From Candidatus Zhuqueibacterota bacterium (GTDB taxonomy: Bacteria; BS750m-G25): DNA of 34,881 nucleotides. Of the stretch, positions 1 through 7,222 are shown in pieces. The stretch covers positions 1-34,881 of the forward strand of contig JADHWK010000021.1 of NCBI GenBank assembly GCA_016783505.1, in the 5' to 3' direction. The notes below the pieces were generated by a model, which searched no databases, had not been told where the DNA came from, and worked only from the letters and a program-made list of their open reading frames with translations. The position numbers and the translations under genes were made by a program. Position 1 is the first letter of the stretch; each line of letters starts with the position of its first letter.

Positions 1-672
1 TTTTTTGCAGATCTCAATGTCCGTGAACCAGGCGCTTACGTAGATGACCATAATATCCGGTTTCATCCTTCGGGCCTGGGCCACAAAGTCAAACCCGTCA
101 AGCCCCACCATGCGGATGTCCGTCACAACAAGCTCCGGCCCAAATTGGCCAAAGACATTCAGGGCTTCTTGCCCATTGGCGGCCGTTCGAATGTCAAAGT
201 CCTCCATTTCAAGCATATCTTTCATGAGCTCAAGCATCTCACTCTCATCGTCCACTACCAGAATACGACGGCGTACTGGGATCTTTTGTTGGGTCTGGTC
301 CCCAGCAGGCTCTTCAACCCTCTTTTCAGGTATTGATGGTATGGTTTTTGGGGGTGTCGGGGTTTCCTGGGGCGGGCCAGGCCGCCCGAGTTTAACCCGT
401 TCTCCTATGATATCCGCTATATCCTGTGTCGGGGTTTCCCAGGCCGGGCCGCGTCGCCTGAGAGTTCTTTCCTCCCTTATCTTCTCTTCTTGTAGGACCT
501 TCTTGATGATTGTTTTTTCCTGGTAACGACGCCAGAATTGTCGTTCCCTTTCCTCCTTCTCCTCCCTTTGCTTTCTTAAAACCAGAAGGATCTGGGGAAC
601 GAGGCCGAGAAAGATCCAAAGGGTAAATCCGGAAGCGAGAAGAAAAGCTATGGATTTAACAGTATCGGACAT
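1..672 (-). CDS. membrane-anchored response regulator (3' end outside window)
   Basis: The minus-strand frame from the ATG at 672 stays open to the window edge (224 codons), so the C-terminus is missing. Residues 7-32 are a hydrophobic helix. Residues 33-75 are strongly charged and probably coiled coil. A Pro/Thr-rich linker (about 78-130) leads into a receiver (CheY-like) domain from about 136. Visible receiver residues are the acidic pair D141/D142 (VVDDE), the phospho-acceptor D185 (VVTDIRM) and the switch residue S213 (YVSAW); the conserved Lys would lie beyond the edge. Receiver domains accept phosphate from a histidine kinase. Having one tethered to the membrane through an N-terminal helix and linker is unusual. 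No output domain can be seen; one could follow the receiver domain outside the window. The start is fixed by an in-frame stop four codons upstream. No clear Shine-Dalgarno sequence is present. Confidence 0.88.
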   Translation of the reverse strand, partial: MSDTVKSIAFLLASGFTLWIFLGLVPQILLVLRKQREEKEERERQFWRRYQEKTIIKKVLQEEKIREERTLRRRGPAWETPTQDIADIIGERVKLGRPGPPQETPTPPKTIPSIPEKRVEEPAGDQTQQKIPVRRRILVVDDESEMLELMKDMLEMEDFDIRTAANGQEALNVFGQFGPELVVTDIRMVGLDGFDFVAQARRMKPDIMVIYVSAWFTDIEICKK

Positions 673-1083
673 GATTTCACAGCCCTAAAGAGCTTATTCA
701 TTCTCAAAATTAACAACTGCATCTTGGAACGTCATTACAAACCAAACAAAGGCAGATGGGCTAAGGGACGGCCCACGACGACATTTTCCCTTCGGGGGCA
801 TAGCCAAAAAAACATCTAATTACTAAACCGTTGTATTTTTCAGTTTGTCGTGTTTTATACCCAATGTCATTCCCGCCATGCCTGGTAGGGCAATCATTAA
901 GCGGGAACCTATTTCCAAACCTATGGATTCCTGTTAATCCCGAAGTTTCGGGACAGGAACGACAGGTTTTATTCAAATGGCTAACGGTTTACGATTTTTA
1001 CAATAGTTTTGTAATTAGTGAAAACTTGTCTATATGAGTCACCCAACGTGGGAGAATTGACCCCGTTTTTGTAGCTAAACCGC
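673..1083. other. gene-free stretch with palindromic intergenic repeats
   Basis: No convincing gene is seen here. The stretch holds a TCATTCCCGC-type hairpin region (about 860-905). It also has a palindrome, TCCCGAAGTTTCGGGA at 938-953, nested inside CCTGT/ACAGG arms (930-957). The 16 bases CCTGTTAATCCCGAAG at 930-945 recur exactly at 12096-12111, and the palindrome core recurs in variant form at 1355-1372. The part next to the broken tRNA (about 1027-1083) may be the end of a foreign element, because it replaces the expected 3' half of that tRNA, but no transposase is present. Confidence 0.5.
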
Positions 1084-1127
1084 CCTGATTAAGAGTCAGT
1101 TGCTCTGCTTGGTTGAGCTATGGACGC
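1084..1127 (-). pseudogene. 5' half of a tRNA-Lys(CTT), broken
   Basis: Read on the minus strand from 1127, the sequence gives an acceptor 5' strand (GCGTCCA), TA, a D-stem (GCTC/GAGC) and an anticodon arm with stem ACTGA/TCAGG(T) and loop CTCTTAA, so the anticodon is CTT (Lys). The D-loop AACCAAGCA lacks the conserved GG pair. After position 1084 no T-arm or matching acceptor 3' strand (TGGACGC) with CCA can be found. It starts only one base after the CCA of the intact tRNA-Lys(TTT), so the two probably formed a lysine tRNA pair. A very divergent functional tRNA is possible but unlikely. Confidence 0.7.
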
Positions 1128-1128
1128 T

Positions 1129-1204
1129 TGGTGAGGGTAGGGAGAATCGAACTCCCGACCAACGGCTTAAAAGGCCGCTGCTCTACCAGCTGAGCTATAC
1201 CCTC
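1129..1204 (-). tRNA. trnK: tRNA-Lys (anticodon TTT), CCA encoded
   Basis: A full cloverleaf can be drawn from 1204 down to 1132. The acceptor is GAGGGTA/TACCCTC, the D-arm GCTC with loop AGCTGGTA and GAGC, and the anticodon stem GCGGC/GCCGT. The loop CTTTTAA puts TTT at positions 34-36. The variable loop is TGGTC and the T-arm is GGGAG with loop TTCGATT and CTCCC. The discriminator A and a genomically encoded CCA occupy 1132-1129. It decodes AAA and AAG. All invariant positions checked (T8, G18G19, T33, TTC of the T-loop) are present. Confidence 0.97.
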
Positions 1205-1579
1205 TTACTGAGATCAAAAATGATTCTTTCCAAATTTCATTTGAGAAAAATCCGATCAGTCCGGTATCATCAGACGGGCCTGTTGCAGAACTATCGCACA
1301 GGAATAAATTCCTATGCTAACCCTAAGAAAGTATGTTGAAACATACTGTTATTAGTCCCGATGCTTCGGGACAAAATCCTAAACAAGACAATTTGGAAGG
1401 TTTTTTCCTTGCTTTTTGCGAAAGAGTCGGTAACGTTTTGAATCCGCCTGCGGCGTGACGATATTTGTGTTTTGGGTTTATTTCAATAGAACACTACAAA
1501 TTTCTTACACGGAATGAATAACATTAAAATCACAAGCAATTTAAATATAACAAAAAAAGGAGGTTTTATCAACAGAATA
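1205..1579. other. gene-free stretch between tRNA-Lys and purA, with two hairpins
   Basis: No coding region is convincing. Two perfect inverted repeats stand out: AGTATGTTGAAACATACT at 1330-1347 (8-bp arms) and GTCCCGATGCTTCGGGAC at 1355-1372 (7-bp arms), the latter belonging to the TCCCGAA...TTCGGGA family also found at 938 and 12103. The segment around 1277-1295 (GGCCTGTTGCAGAACT) resembles terminal repeats of some insertion sequences, but no transposase or second end is seen. The region holds the upstream flank of the minus-strand tRNA and the downstream flank of purA. Confidence 0.45.
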
Positions 1580-2857
1580 TTAATCTATCAGAATAGTTTT
1601 TTTTCGGTCTGAACCAAGGGATAGGATGTTGATTTTTACACCGAGGAGGTCTTCTAAAAAGGAGACATATCTCCGGGCCTGAACCGGTAGGTCGGGGAAG
1701 GCCCTAACTCCGGTGGTGTCATGACGCCATCCCTCAAAATCCACATACTGGGGATGGCAGGAATCAAGGATGTTGGGGTCACCGGGGAAATAGTCAAGGT
1801 TTTTCCCGTTGACCTGATAGGCCGTGCAGACCTTTATTGTTTCCAGTTGGTCGAGGACGTCCAGTTTGGTCAATGCCAGCCCGGTTACGCCGTTAATCAG
1901 GACGGAATGGCGTGTCAGGATCCCGTCAAACCAGCCGCAGCGCCTGGGTCGGCCCGTGGTGGCCCCGTATTCGTGGCCCATCTCCCTTAGCTTATCCCCA
2001 AGTTCATCCCGGACTTCGGTGGGAAAAGGGCCGTTTCCCACCCGGGTGGTGTAGGCTTTGACAACACCGACGACCCGGTTGATACGGCTGGGGGCCAGGC
2101 CCAATCCGACGCAGGCTCCCCCCGAAGTGGGATTGGAGGAGGTAACGTAGGGATAGGTGCCCATATCAACGTCCAGCAGGGTGCCCTGGGCACCCTCAAG
2201 TAGTATTTCCTCGCCTTCCTCTATGGCCTTATTTAACAGAATCGTAGTGTCGGCAAGGTAGGGCTTAAGTTTACGGGCATACTCAACATAGGATAACAGG
2301 ACCTCCTCCTCTTCCAGACCCGGGATCCCGTAAATGCGATCCAGGAGGAGATTTTTCTCCCGGATATTCCTAACTAGTTTATCCTCGAAAAGTTTGATAT
2401 TATCAAAATCCCCGATCCGAATACCCCGGCGGCTGATCTTATCCTCGTAGGCGGGGCCGATCCCCCTGCCGGTGGTGCCGATACACCCGGAACCATCCCC
2501 CCGCTCGCGGGCGGCGTCCAGCAGCTTGTGATGGGGGAGGACGAGATGGGCCCGGTCGCTGATCCAGAGCCTTCCCTCGGGGCTTATACGCCTCTTTTGG
2601 AGAAGATCAATCTCAGCCAAAAGCTCCTCCGGATCAACCACCACCCCGTGACCGATGAGGCATGTTACACAGGGATGGAGGATGCCGGTGGGGATCAGGT
2701 GCAGGATGATCTCTTCACCGTTAACCACTACCGTGTGCCCGGCGTTGGCCCCCCCTTGGTAGCGAGCCACGACATCAACGTTATCACTTAAGAAATCAAC
2801 GATCTTTCCCTTCCCCTCATCCCCCCACTGAAGACCGACAACGACGGTGACGGACAT
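1580..2857 (-). CDS. purA: adenylosuccinate synthetase
   Basis: It catalyses IMP + Asp + GTP to adenylosuccinate, the first committed step of AMP synthesis, in the cytoplasm. The 425-residue length is normal for the family. The N-terminal P-loop GDEGKGK (residues 12-18) carries catalytic Asp13, and NAGHT holds catalytic His41. GCIGTTGRGIGPAYEDK contributes to IMP binding. ATTGRPRRCGW and ALTKLDVLD are the substrate-loop and guanine-specificity motifs. The start MSVTVVVGLQWGDEG matches the usual N-terminus. There is no Shine-Dalgarno sequence; the leader is A/T-rich (ATTAAAATAACAAAAACTTC), as in many Bacteroidetes-like genomes. It is separated from secF by more than 300 bases of repeats and secF's terminator, so it is probably transcribed on its own. 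Confidence 0.98.
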   Translation of the reverse strand: MSVTVVVGLQWGDEGKGKIVDFLSDNVDVVARYQGGANAGHTVVVNGEEIILHLIPTGILHPCVTCLIGHGVVVDPEELLAEIDLLQKRRISPEGRLWISDRAHLVLPHHKLLDAARERGDGSGCIGTTGRGIGPAYEDKISRRGIRIGDFDNIKLFEDKLVRNIREKNLLLDRIYGIPGLEEEEVLLSYVEYARKLKPYLADTTILLNKAIEEGEEILLEGAQGTLLDVDMGTYPYVTSSNPTSGGACVGLGLAPSRINRVVGVVKAYTTRVGNGPFPTEVRDELGDKLREMGHEYGATTGRPRRCGWFDGILTRHSVLINGVTGLALTKLDVLDQLETIKVCTAYQVNGKNLDYFPGDPNILDSCHPQYVDFEGWRHDTTGVRAFPDLPVQARRYVSFLEDLLGVKINILSLGSDRKKTILID

Positions 2858-2939
2858 AATTTGAAGTTTTTGTTATTTTAATGAAATTGAAAGGCGGACA
2901 ACCAAAATCCAAACCTTGTTCTTTTTTTTATCATTCTAA

Positions 2940-3054
2940 ATGTAGCCGCAGGTCACGCCATAGGCGGATCTGCCTCAGGCACGACTTCATGCCTGCGGTC
3001 GGTTAGGTGCTCGACCGAACGGTAATTCCGCACCCATAAAGGGTGCGGCTACAT
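2940..3054. repeat. long-range inverted repeat element with nested hairpins
   Basis: ATGTAGCCGCA at 2940-2950 is the exact reverse complement of TGCGGCTACAT at 3044-3054. Inside lie a second pairing (CCGCAGG 2946-2952 with CCTGCGG 2992-2998) and a perfect hairpin, CCGCACCC-ATAAA-GGGTGCGG at 3028-3048. The centre contains a GTCGG...CGACCGA motif shared with other gaps in this window. The layout is that of a REP/BIME-like or MITE-like intergenic element able to fold as RNA or cruciform DNA. No coding potential is seen. Confidence 0.7.
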
Positions 3055-3105
3055 CTATTAAATTCTCATCTTCTCAACAAACACAGTTATAGTGTAATAG
3101 ACAAC

Positions 3106-3135
3106 AAAAAGCTCCGGCAGTTCTTACCGGAGCTT
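3106..3135 (-). terminator. rho-independent terminator downstream of secF
   Basis: On the minus strand, AAGCTCCGG (3135-3127) pairs perfectly with CCGGAGCTT (3117-3109) around a 9-base loop, and a run of five T follows (3110-3106, partly within the stem). It lies 27 bases beyond the secF stop codon in the reading direction of secF, so it very likely ends the secF transcript and separates it from purA. Confidence 0.85.
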
Positions 3136-3161
3136 ATCCTACCCCCTGTTTTGGATAGGAC

Positions 3162-4220
3162 TTAGGGTCTTCTCCCTTTTGCCTCGGCCCTTCGCTGCCA
3201 TTCCACCAGAATGGGGCTGGCCACAAAGATGGAAGAATATGTGCCCACTACCACCCCGATAAGCAGGGCGAGGGCGAAGTTGTGGATGACCTCACCCCCG
3301 AAGAGGAACAATATTACTACCACCATTAAGGTGGTCAATGAAGTAATGATCGTTCGACTTAAGGATTGATTGATGCTGGCGTTGATAATGACCTCATAGG
3401 GGTCTTTTCGCATTGCCTTTACGTTCTCCCGAATGCGGTCGAACACCACAATGGTATCGTTCAATGAATACCCCACGATGGTCAGGAAGGCGGCCACGAT
3501 GGCCAGGGAGATTTCCAGATTAAGCAGGGAGAAGATGCCCAGGGTGATGAGCACGTCGTGGAAGAGAGCGGTGATGGCGGCCAGGGAATATCTGAGGTTG
3601 AAACGGATGGAAAAGAAAACTACCAGAATAATGGAGACTACAATCAGATAGCCGATCCCGATGGTATTCCGAATAAAGGGCCAGAAGGAAAGCGCCAGGA
3701 TGATGAACAAAAGAATAATCAGTGTGATGATCCCGACAAGGGATTCCTTTTCAAACCTAAGTGAGATGTAGATGGAGATCAGGATAATGGCCCCCAGAAA
3801 GGCCAAAAGGGCGTTTCCCCGCAGCTCGCTGCCGATCTTGGGTCCCACCTTTTCGGACCTTAGCACCTGAAAGGGGTTGTCGGGAAAGGCATCTTTTAGT
3901 GTTTGTTGAATATCCTCGCGGGTTTCCATACCCCTTTCTGTTTCTTCAGCCCGGACGAGAAATTCCCCCCCGGAGCCGAACTCCTGTATTTCACTCCTCC
4001 CCAATCCGATTTTTGTCAGGGCCTCCCGAATCTGACCGACGGTCACCGGCTTATCAAACTGGATTTGCAGGAGGGTTCCCCCCTGAAAATCTATACTGTA
4101 ATTAGGACCATTATGTAAGATCAGGGAGACCAGTCCGATCAGGATCAGGGTGCCGGAGACTAAGAAGGCAAAGGTCCGTTTTCCCTGAAAGTCAATGTGG
4201 GGTTCTTTAAAAAAGCGCAT
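3162..4220 (-). CDS. secF: protein translocase subunit SecF, enlarged
   Basis: It is an RND-type inner-membrane accessory of SecYEG that uses the proton-motive force to help preprotein translocation. It has an N-terminal membrane helix (16-36), a periplasmic P1 domain starting with the conserved YSIDFQGGT (41-49), the VGPKIGSELR junction (125-134) and the signature IVGYSLNDTIVVFDRIREN (248-266). At 352 residues it is longer than the usual roughly 300. Between the helix ending ISLRFE (152-157) and the usual helix with ALFHDVLITLG (218-228) lie about 50 extra residues containing two more hydrophobic segments (about 161-180 and 188-207), giving eight predicted helices instead of six. secD lies 308 bases upstream on the same strand. 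A strong terminator follows. Confidence 0.96.
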   Translation of the reverse strand: MRFFKEPHIDFQGKRTFAFLVSGTLILIGLVSLILHNGPNYSIDFQGGTLLQIQFDKPVTVGQIREALTKIGLGRSEIQEFGSGGEFLVRAEETERGMETREDIQQTLKDAFPDNPFQVLRSEKVGPKIGSELRGNALLAFLGAIILISIYISLRFEKESLVGIITLIILLFIILALSFWPFIRNTIGIGYLIVVSIILVVFFSIRFNLRYSLAAITALFHDVLITLGIFSLLNLEISLAIVAAFLTIVGYSLNDTIVVFDRIRENVKAMRKDPYEVIINASINQSLSRTIITSLTTLMVVVILFLFGGEVIHNFALALLIGVVVGTYSSIFVASPILVEWQRRAEAKGRRP

Positions 4221-4528
4221 AATTTAGTTATTAGGTTATTAAGTCATTAAAAAATAATTAATTTTTGCCATTTAGATTAAAATCATGTCATTAGAAGAAT
4301 AGGGATATAACAATTAACTGGAGCGGGAGTTTAACAATCGGTCAGGTCAGTCTTGTCAGTTAGGCGCCCGACCGATGTGAATTTGCAATTCTAGCCCACG
4401 ATCTTACGATCCAACAACCTAACAGCTTAATTACTTAATGACTTAATGACCAAATGACCCGATGATCTTACCAAAACCGACCTTTTACAATTAAGAACAA
4501 CATTATTAATTTTTGGGGGACACTCAAC
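4221..4528. other. secD-secF intergenic stretch with AT-rich direct repeats
   Basis: No gene is seen. The secF-proximal end is AT-rich with reiterated TTATTAGG/TTATTAAG words (about 4225-4260). The secD-proximal end has repeated CTTAATGA/AATGACC words (about 4428-4460). In the middle, ATCGGTC (4337-4343) pairs with GACCGAT (4370-4376), and AGGCGCCCGACCGAT matches a motif found in other gaps of this window. secD and secF are usually adjacent or fused, so a spacer this long is noteworthy; it may hold a separate secF promoter. Confidence 0.5.
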
Positions 4529-6454
4529 TTAGATACTGAGCGTCTTGACCTCCATCCGGTCGGTCATGTAATCAAAGATCACCCGGGTGACTACCAGGGC
4601 GGTGAACATTGAGGCGATGATCCCGATCATCAGGGTGAGGGCAAACCCCTTGATGGGGCCGGTGCCGAACTGGTAGAGGACGATGCCGGCGATAAAGGTG
4701 GTCACGTTGGCGTCCAGGATGGTTCTGAAGGCCCTCGAGTAACCGTTGGCGATGGAAGCACGGATGGTCTTACCCGTACGTAGCTCCTCCCGGATACGCT
4801 CAAAGATGAGGACGTTAGCATCCACCGCTATACCGATGGTAAGGATGATGCCGGCAATTCCGGGCAGGGTCAGGGTGGCGTGGAAGCCGGCCAGGACAGC
4901 AAAGATGAAAAGGATGTTTAAAAACAGGGCCAGGTCGGCGATTAGTCCGGCTATCTTATAGTAAAAGAACATAAAGCACACCACCAGGACGAGGCCGATG
5001 ACGGCCGCGTTTTTGCCCATCCGGATGGAATCGCGTCCCAGCGAGGGTCCCACGGTTCTTTCCTCGACTATGTTTACCGGAGCCGGCAAAGCCCCGGCCC
5101 GGAGGACGATGGTCAGGTCCCTAGCTTCGTTCATGGACTCGGACCCCTCAATAATGGAGCGGCCGTCGGGGATCTTTACCTTGATGACCGGGGCCATGTA
5201 GACCTTGTTGTCCAGAATGATGGCCAGCCGTTCCCCAATGTTGGCGCCGGTTACCCGGGAGAAGATGCGGGCCCCCTTGCGGTTCATATTAAGGGCTACG
5301 ATAGGCCGCCCGGCGGTTTTGGGATCGTAACCGGAACCGATCTCCACCCGGGCCTCGGCCACAGCAGAGCCGGTTAGCTCGGGTTTGGGATTAACGACGT
5401 ATAATGTATAGTAAAGATTGCCATCCCCGAGGAGATCAGTCTTACTGGACCACAGGAATTCAGCCTCCCTCTCATAAAGTTTTCGGATATCTTCTCGTTC
5501 TATGATAGCCCGTAGGGCAGCGGCGTTCTTTTCGGGTACCTTGATGTCGTTTTGAAAACCCCGGACCAGGGCGGAGAAGGGCCGATCCTCAAAGATGCGC
5601 TCGTCCACCACCAGGGTAGCGTCTTCCCCTTTTTCGAGGGGGATCTTCGGGGTCTCCCCAAAAAGTTCCTCCACTGAGATTTCCTTGTCCTGGCTTTCCA
5701 CCGCTGGCTCCTGTTCGGCTTCCTGGGCTTTTGCGGTGTCGGGGGCTTCTTTTTCTTTAAGGGTTTCCACCGCTTCCGGGATGCCCTCTTCTCCACGCAG
5801 GACGTCGTCTATGGAGGAGATGAGATTTTGCGTATACTGGGCGGGTTTTAAAAGTTTAAACTCTAACAAGGCTGTTTTTCCGATTAGCGACTTGGCCCGG
5901 TCGGGGTCGGTTATCCCGGGGAGTTCGATGATCAACCGCCGACTTCCCTGCCTCTGGAGCAGGGGTTCGGATACCCCGAACTGGTCCACCCGGTTTCGGA
6001 GGATCTCAAGGGTGCGGTTGATAGCATCCTTGGCCTCCTTGTCAATCCAGTCCAGGATTTCTCCCTCGGTATCGCCACCCTCGTCAAAGTAACGGACCAG
6101 GTTGACCCCCGCATCCCTAAAGGTGCGGTTTAAAATAGAGAAGAAGTCCTCATCTGAGGTCGCCATCTCCCCTTCAATCTGCTCTTTCAGCCCGGAGAAT
6201 TTTTCATCCTTGTTCTTGACCAGGTTGTCAATCAGTTGGACCAGGTCAACCTCAAGCACTAAGTGCATCCCACCCTGAAGGTCCAGCCCCTGTTTGATGG
6301 TTTTGGCCTTAAGCTCCATCAACTCCGCCTGATCAAGCTCAGCCAGTTCATCCTCGCTCAGGGTGCTGTAGCGGTAGGCGGGATAGAGGAAATATAAAGA
6401 GAGGATGATGAATAGGGAAATCAGTATAATCCGAAAGGTGTAATTTCGCTTCAT
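4529..6454 (-). CDS. secD: protein translocase subunit SecD
   Basis: It is the RND-type partner of SecF in the SecDF complex, with one N-terminal helix (about 8-26), a large periplasmic P1 domain and five C-terminal helices (about 465-630). Recognisable motifs are LDLQGGMHLVLEVD (57-70), LRNRVDQFGVSEP, LIIELPG, the lead-in to the membrane domain (LRAGALPAPV, ERTVGPSLG), AVDANVLIFERIREE and the final FALTLMIGI. At 641 residues it is somewhat long. Residues about 221-280 are a Glu/Pro/Ala-rich low-complexity stretch inserted in the periplasmic domain. The gene starts MKRNYTFRI with no clear ribosome-binding site and precedes secF on the same strand. Confidence 0.97.
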   Translation of the reverse strand: MKRNYTFRIILISLFIILSLYFLYPAYRYSTLSEDELAELDQAELMELKAKTIKQGLDLQGGMHLVLEVDLVQLIDNLVKNKDEKFSGLKEQIEGEMATSDEDFFSILNRTFRDAGVNLVRYFDEGGDTEGEILDWIDKEAKDAINRTLEILRNRVDQFGVSEPLLQRQGSRRLIIELPGITDPDRAKSLIGKTALLEFKLLKPAQYTQNLISSIDDVLRGEEGIPEAVETLKEKEAPDTAKAQEAEQEPAVESQDKEISVEELFGETPKIPLEKGEDATLVVDERIFEDRPFSALVRGFQNDIKVPEKNAAALRAIIEREDIRKLYEREAEFLWSSKTDLLGDGNLYYTLYVVNPKPELTGSAVAEARVEIGSGYDPKTAGRPIVALNMNRKGARIFSRVTGANIGERLAIILDNKVYMAPVIKVKIPDGRSIIEGSESMNEARDLTIVLRAGALPAPVNIVEERTVGPSLGRDSIRMGKNAAVIGLVLVVCFMFFYYKIAGLIADLALFLNILFIFAVLAGFHATLTLPGIAGIILTIGIAVDANVLIFERIREELRTGKTIRASIANGYSRAFRTILDANVTTFIAGIVLYQFGTGPIKGFALTLMIGIIASMFTALVVTRVIFDYMTDRMEVKTLSI

Positions 6455-6656
6455 TTTTCAGTTTAAAATTAAGTTTGAACCACGGGGGAAAATATAAGGC
6501 AATTTTTCTTAAAAGTCAATGTTTTTTTAAGTTCGTGTTTTCCAAAAAACTGACAGACCTGACAAAGATGACAAAAAATCTTGTCACTTTAATTTAATCA
6601 AAAAACCCTCTATTTTCAACAAAAAATCCGTTATCCAATTGTCGAAACAATGTTTT

Positions 6657-7070
6657 TTATCCAAAAGCCTTCTTGAAATCTTCGGGAACCGGGACGGGTT
6701 TGTTGTTCCCGTCCAGAAAGACCGCCGTGATCTCGGCGTCTAAAATTTCCAGGTTGCTCTTTGGGTTTCTTATCTTCTGTATCAAGGTAATGCTGCTGTT
6801 TCCAAACCTTTTGACATAGCCGCTGATCTCCAACACATCCCCCATAAAGGCCGGAGCTTTGAAATCCAGACGGGCAGACGCAACAACGAAGTAAATGCCC
6901 CTCTTGAGAAAGTATTCAAACGAAAGCCCCACCTGTTCGAGGTACTCCACCCTGGCCTGTTCCAGGTAGTTCATGTAGACGGCGTTGTTCACGTGACCGT
7001 AGAGGTCCACCTCATAAGATCGGACTTTTATGGTAGTAGTGAATCGTTTTGCCATTCGTTTATTCTTCAT
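6657..7070 (-). CDS. acyl-CoA thioesterase, hot-dog fold (4HBT/YbgC type)
   Basis: This 137-residue cytoplasmic protein matches the single-domain 4-hydroxybenzoyl-CoA thioesterase superfamily. The catalytic-loop motif YEVDLYGHVNNAVYMNYLE contains Asp22 and His26. A typical central stretch (RLDFKAPAFMGDVLEISGYV) and an alternating strand pattern through ITLIQKIRN follow. Such enzymes hydrolyse short- or aryl-acyl-CoAs; the substrate cannot be told from sequence. The second Met (residue 6) is an alternative start. It lies about 200 bases downstream of the secD start on the same strand and is probably an independent unit. The assignment to superfamily is firm; the YbgC (Tol-Pal) label is weaker because no tol or pal gene is nearby. 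Confidence 0.9.
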   Translation of the reverse strand: MKNKRMAKRFTTTIKVRSYEVDLYGHVNNAVYMNYLEQARVEYLEQVGLSFEYFLKRGIYFVVASARLDFKAPAFMGDVLEISGYVKRFGNSSITLIQKIRNPKSNLEILDAEITAVFLDGNNKPVPVPEDFKKAFG

Positions 7071-7108
7071 CCCTTAATTTTTGGTATCAATTCAGTCCCT
7101 CAGGTCAC

Positions 7109-7139
7109 CCTGGGAGCGTAGCCTCCTATGGACCGGGCA
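7109..7139. repeat. dispersed intergenic repeat, copy 1
   Basis: CCTGGGAGCGTAGCCTCCTA at 7109-7128 is the exact 20-base reverse complement of 10653-10672. The adjoining GGACCGGGCA (7130-7139) is the reverse complement of 10626-10635. The two copies are in opposite orientation, 3.5 kb apart, both in gene-free gaps. The copy at 10626 has about 17 extra bases between the two blocks. Confidence 0.75.
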
Positions 7140-7222
7140 GGCGAAGACACCAAGATTCACCAGCTGGCGGATTCTTTTAATAAGGGTTTAAAACCTGTGT
7201 CTTTACTTTGTGTCTTGGTGCC

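Noticed and set aside
1028-1038. GTCTATATGAG shared with 10504-10514
   Set aside because: An 11-base match between two places in 35 kb is expected by chance and the flanks do not align.
1100-1339. Plus-strand frame containing GEGRENRTPDQRLKRPLLYQLSYT
   Set aside because: This is a known artefact of translating the antisense strand of a tRNA gene.
2820-2940. Purine riboswitch upstream of purA
   Set aside because: The leader is short, A/T-rich and lacks the conserved three-way-junction loops.
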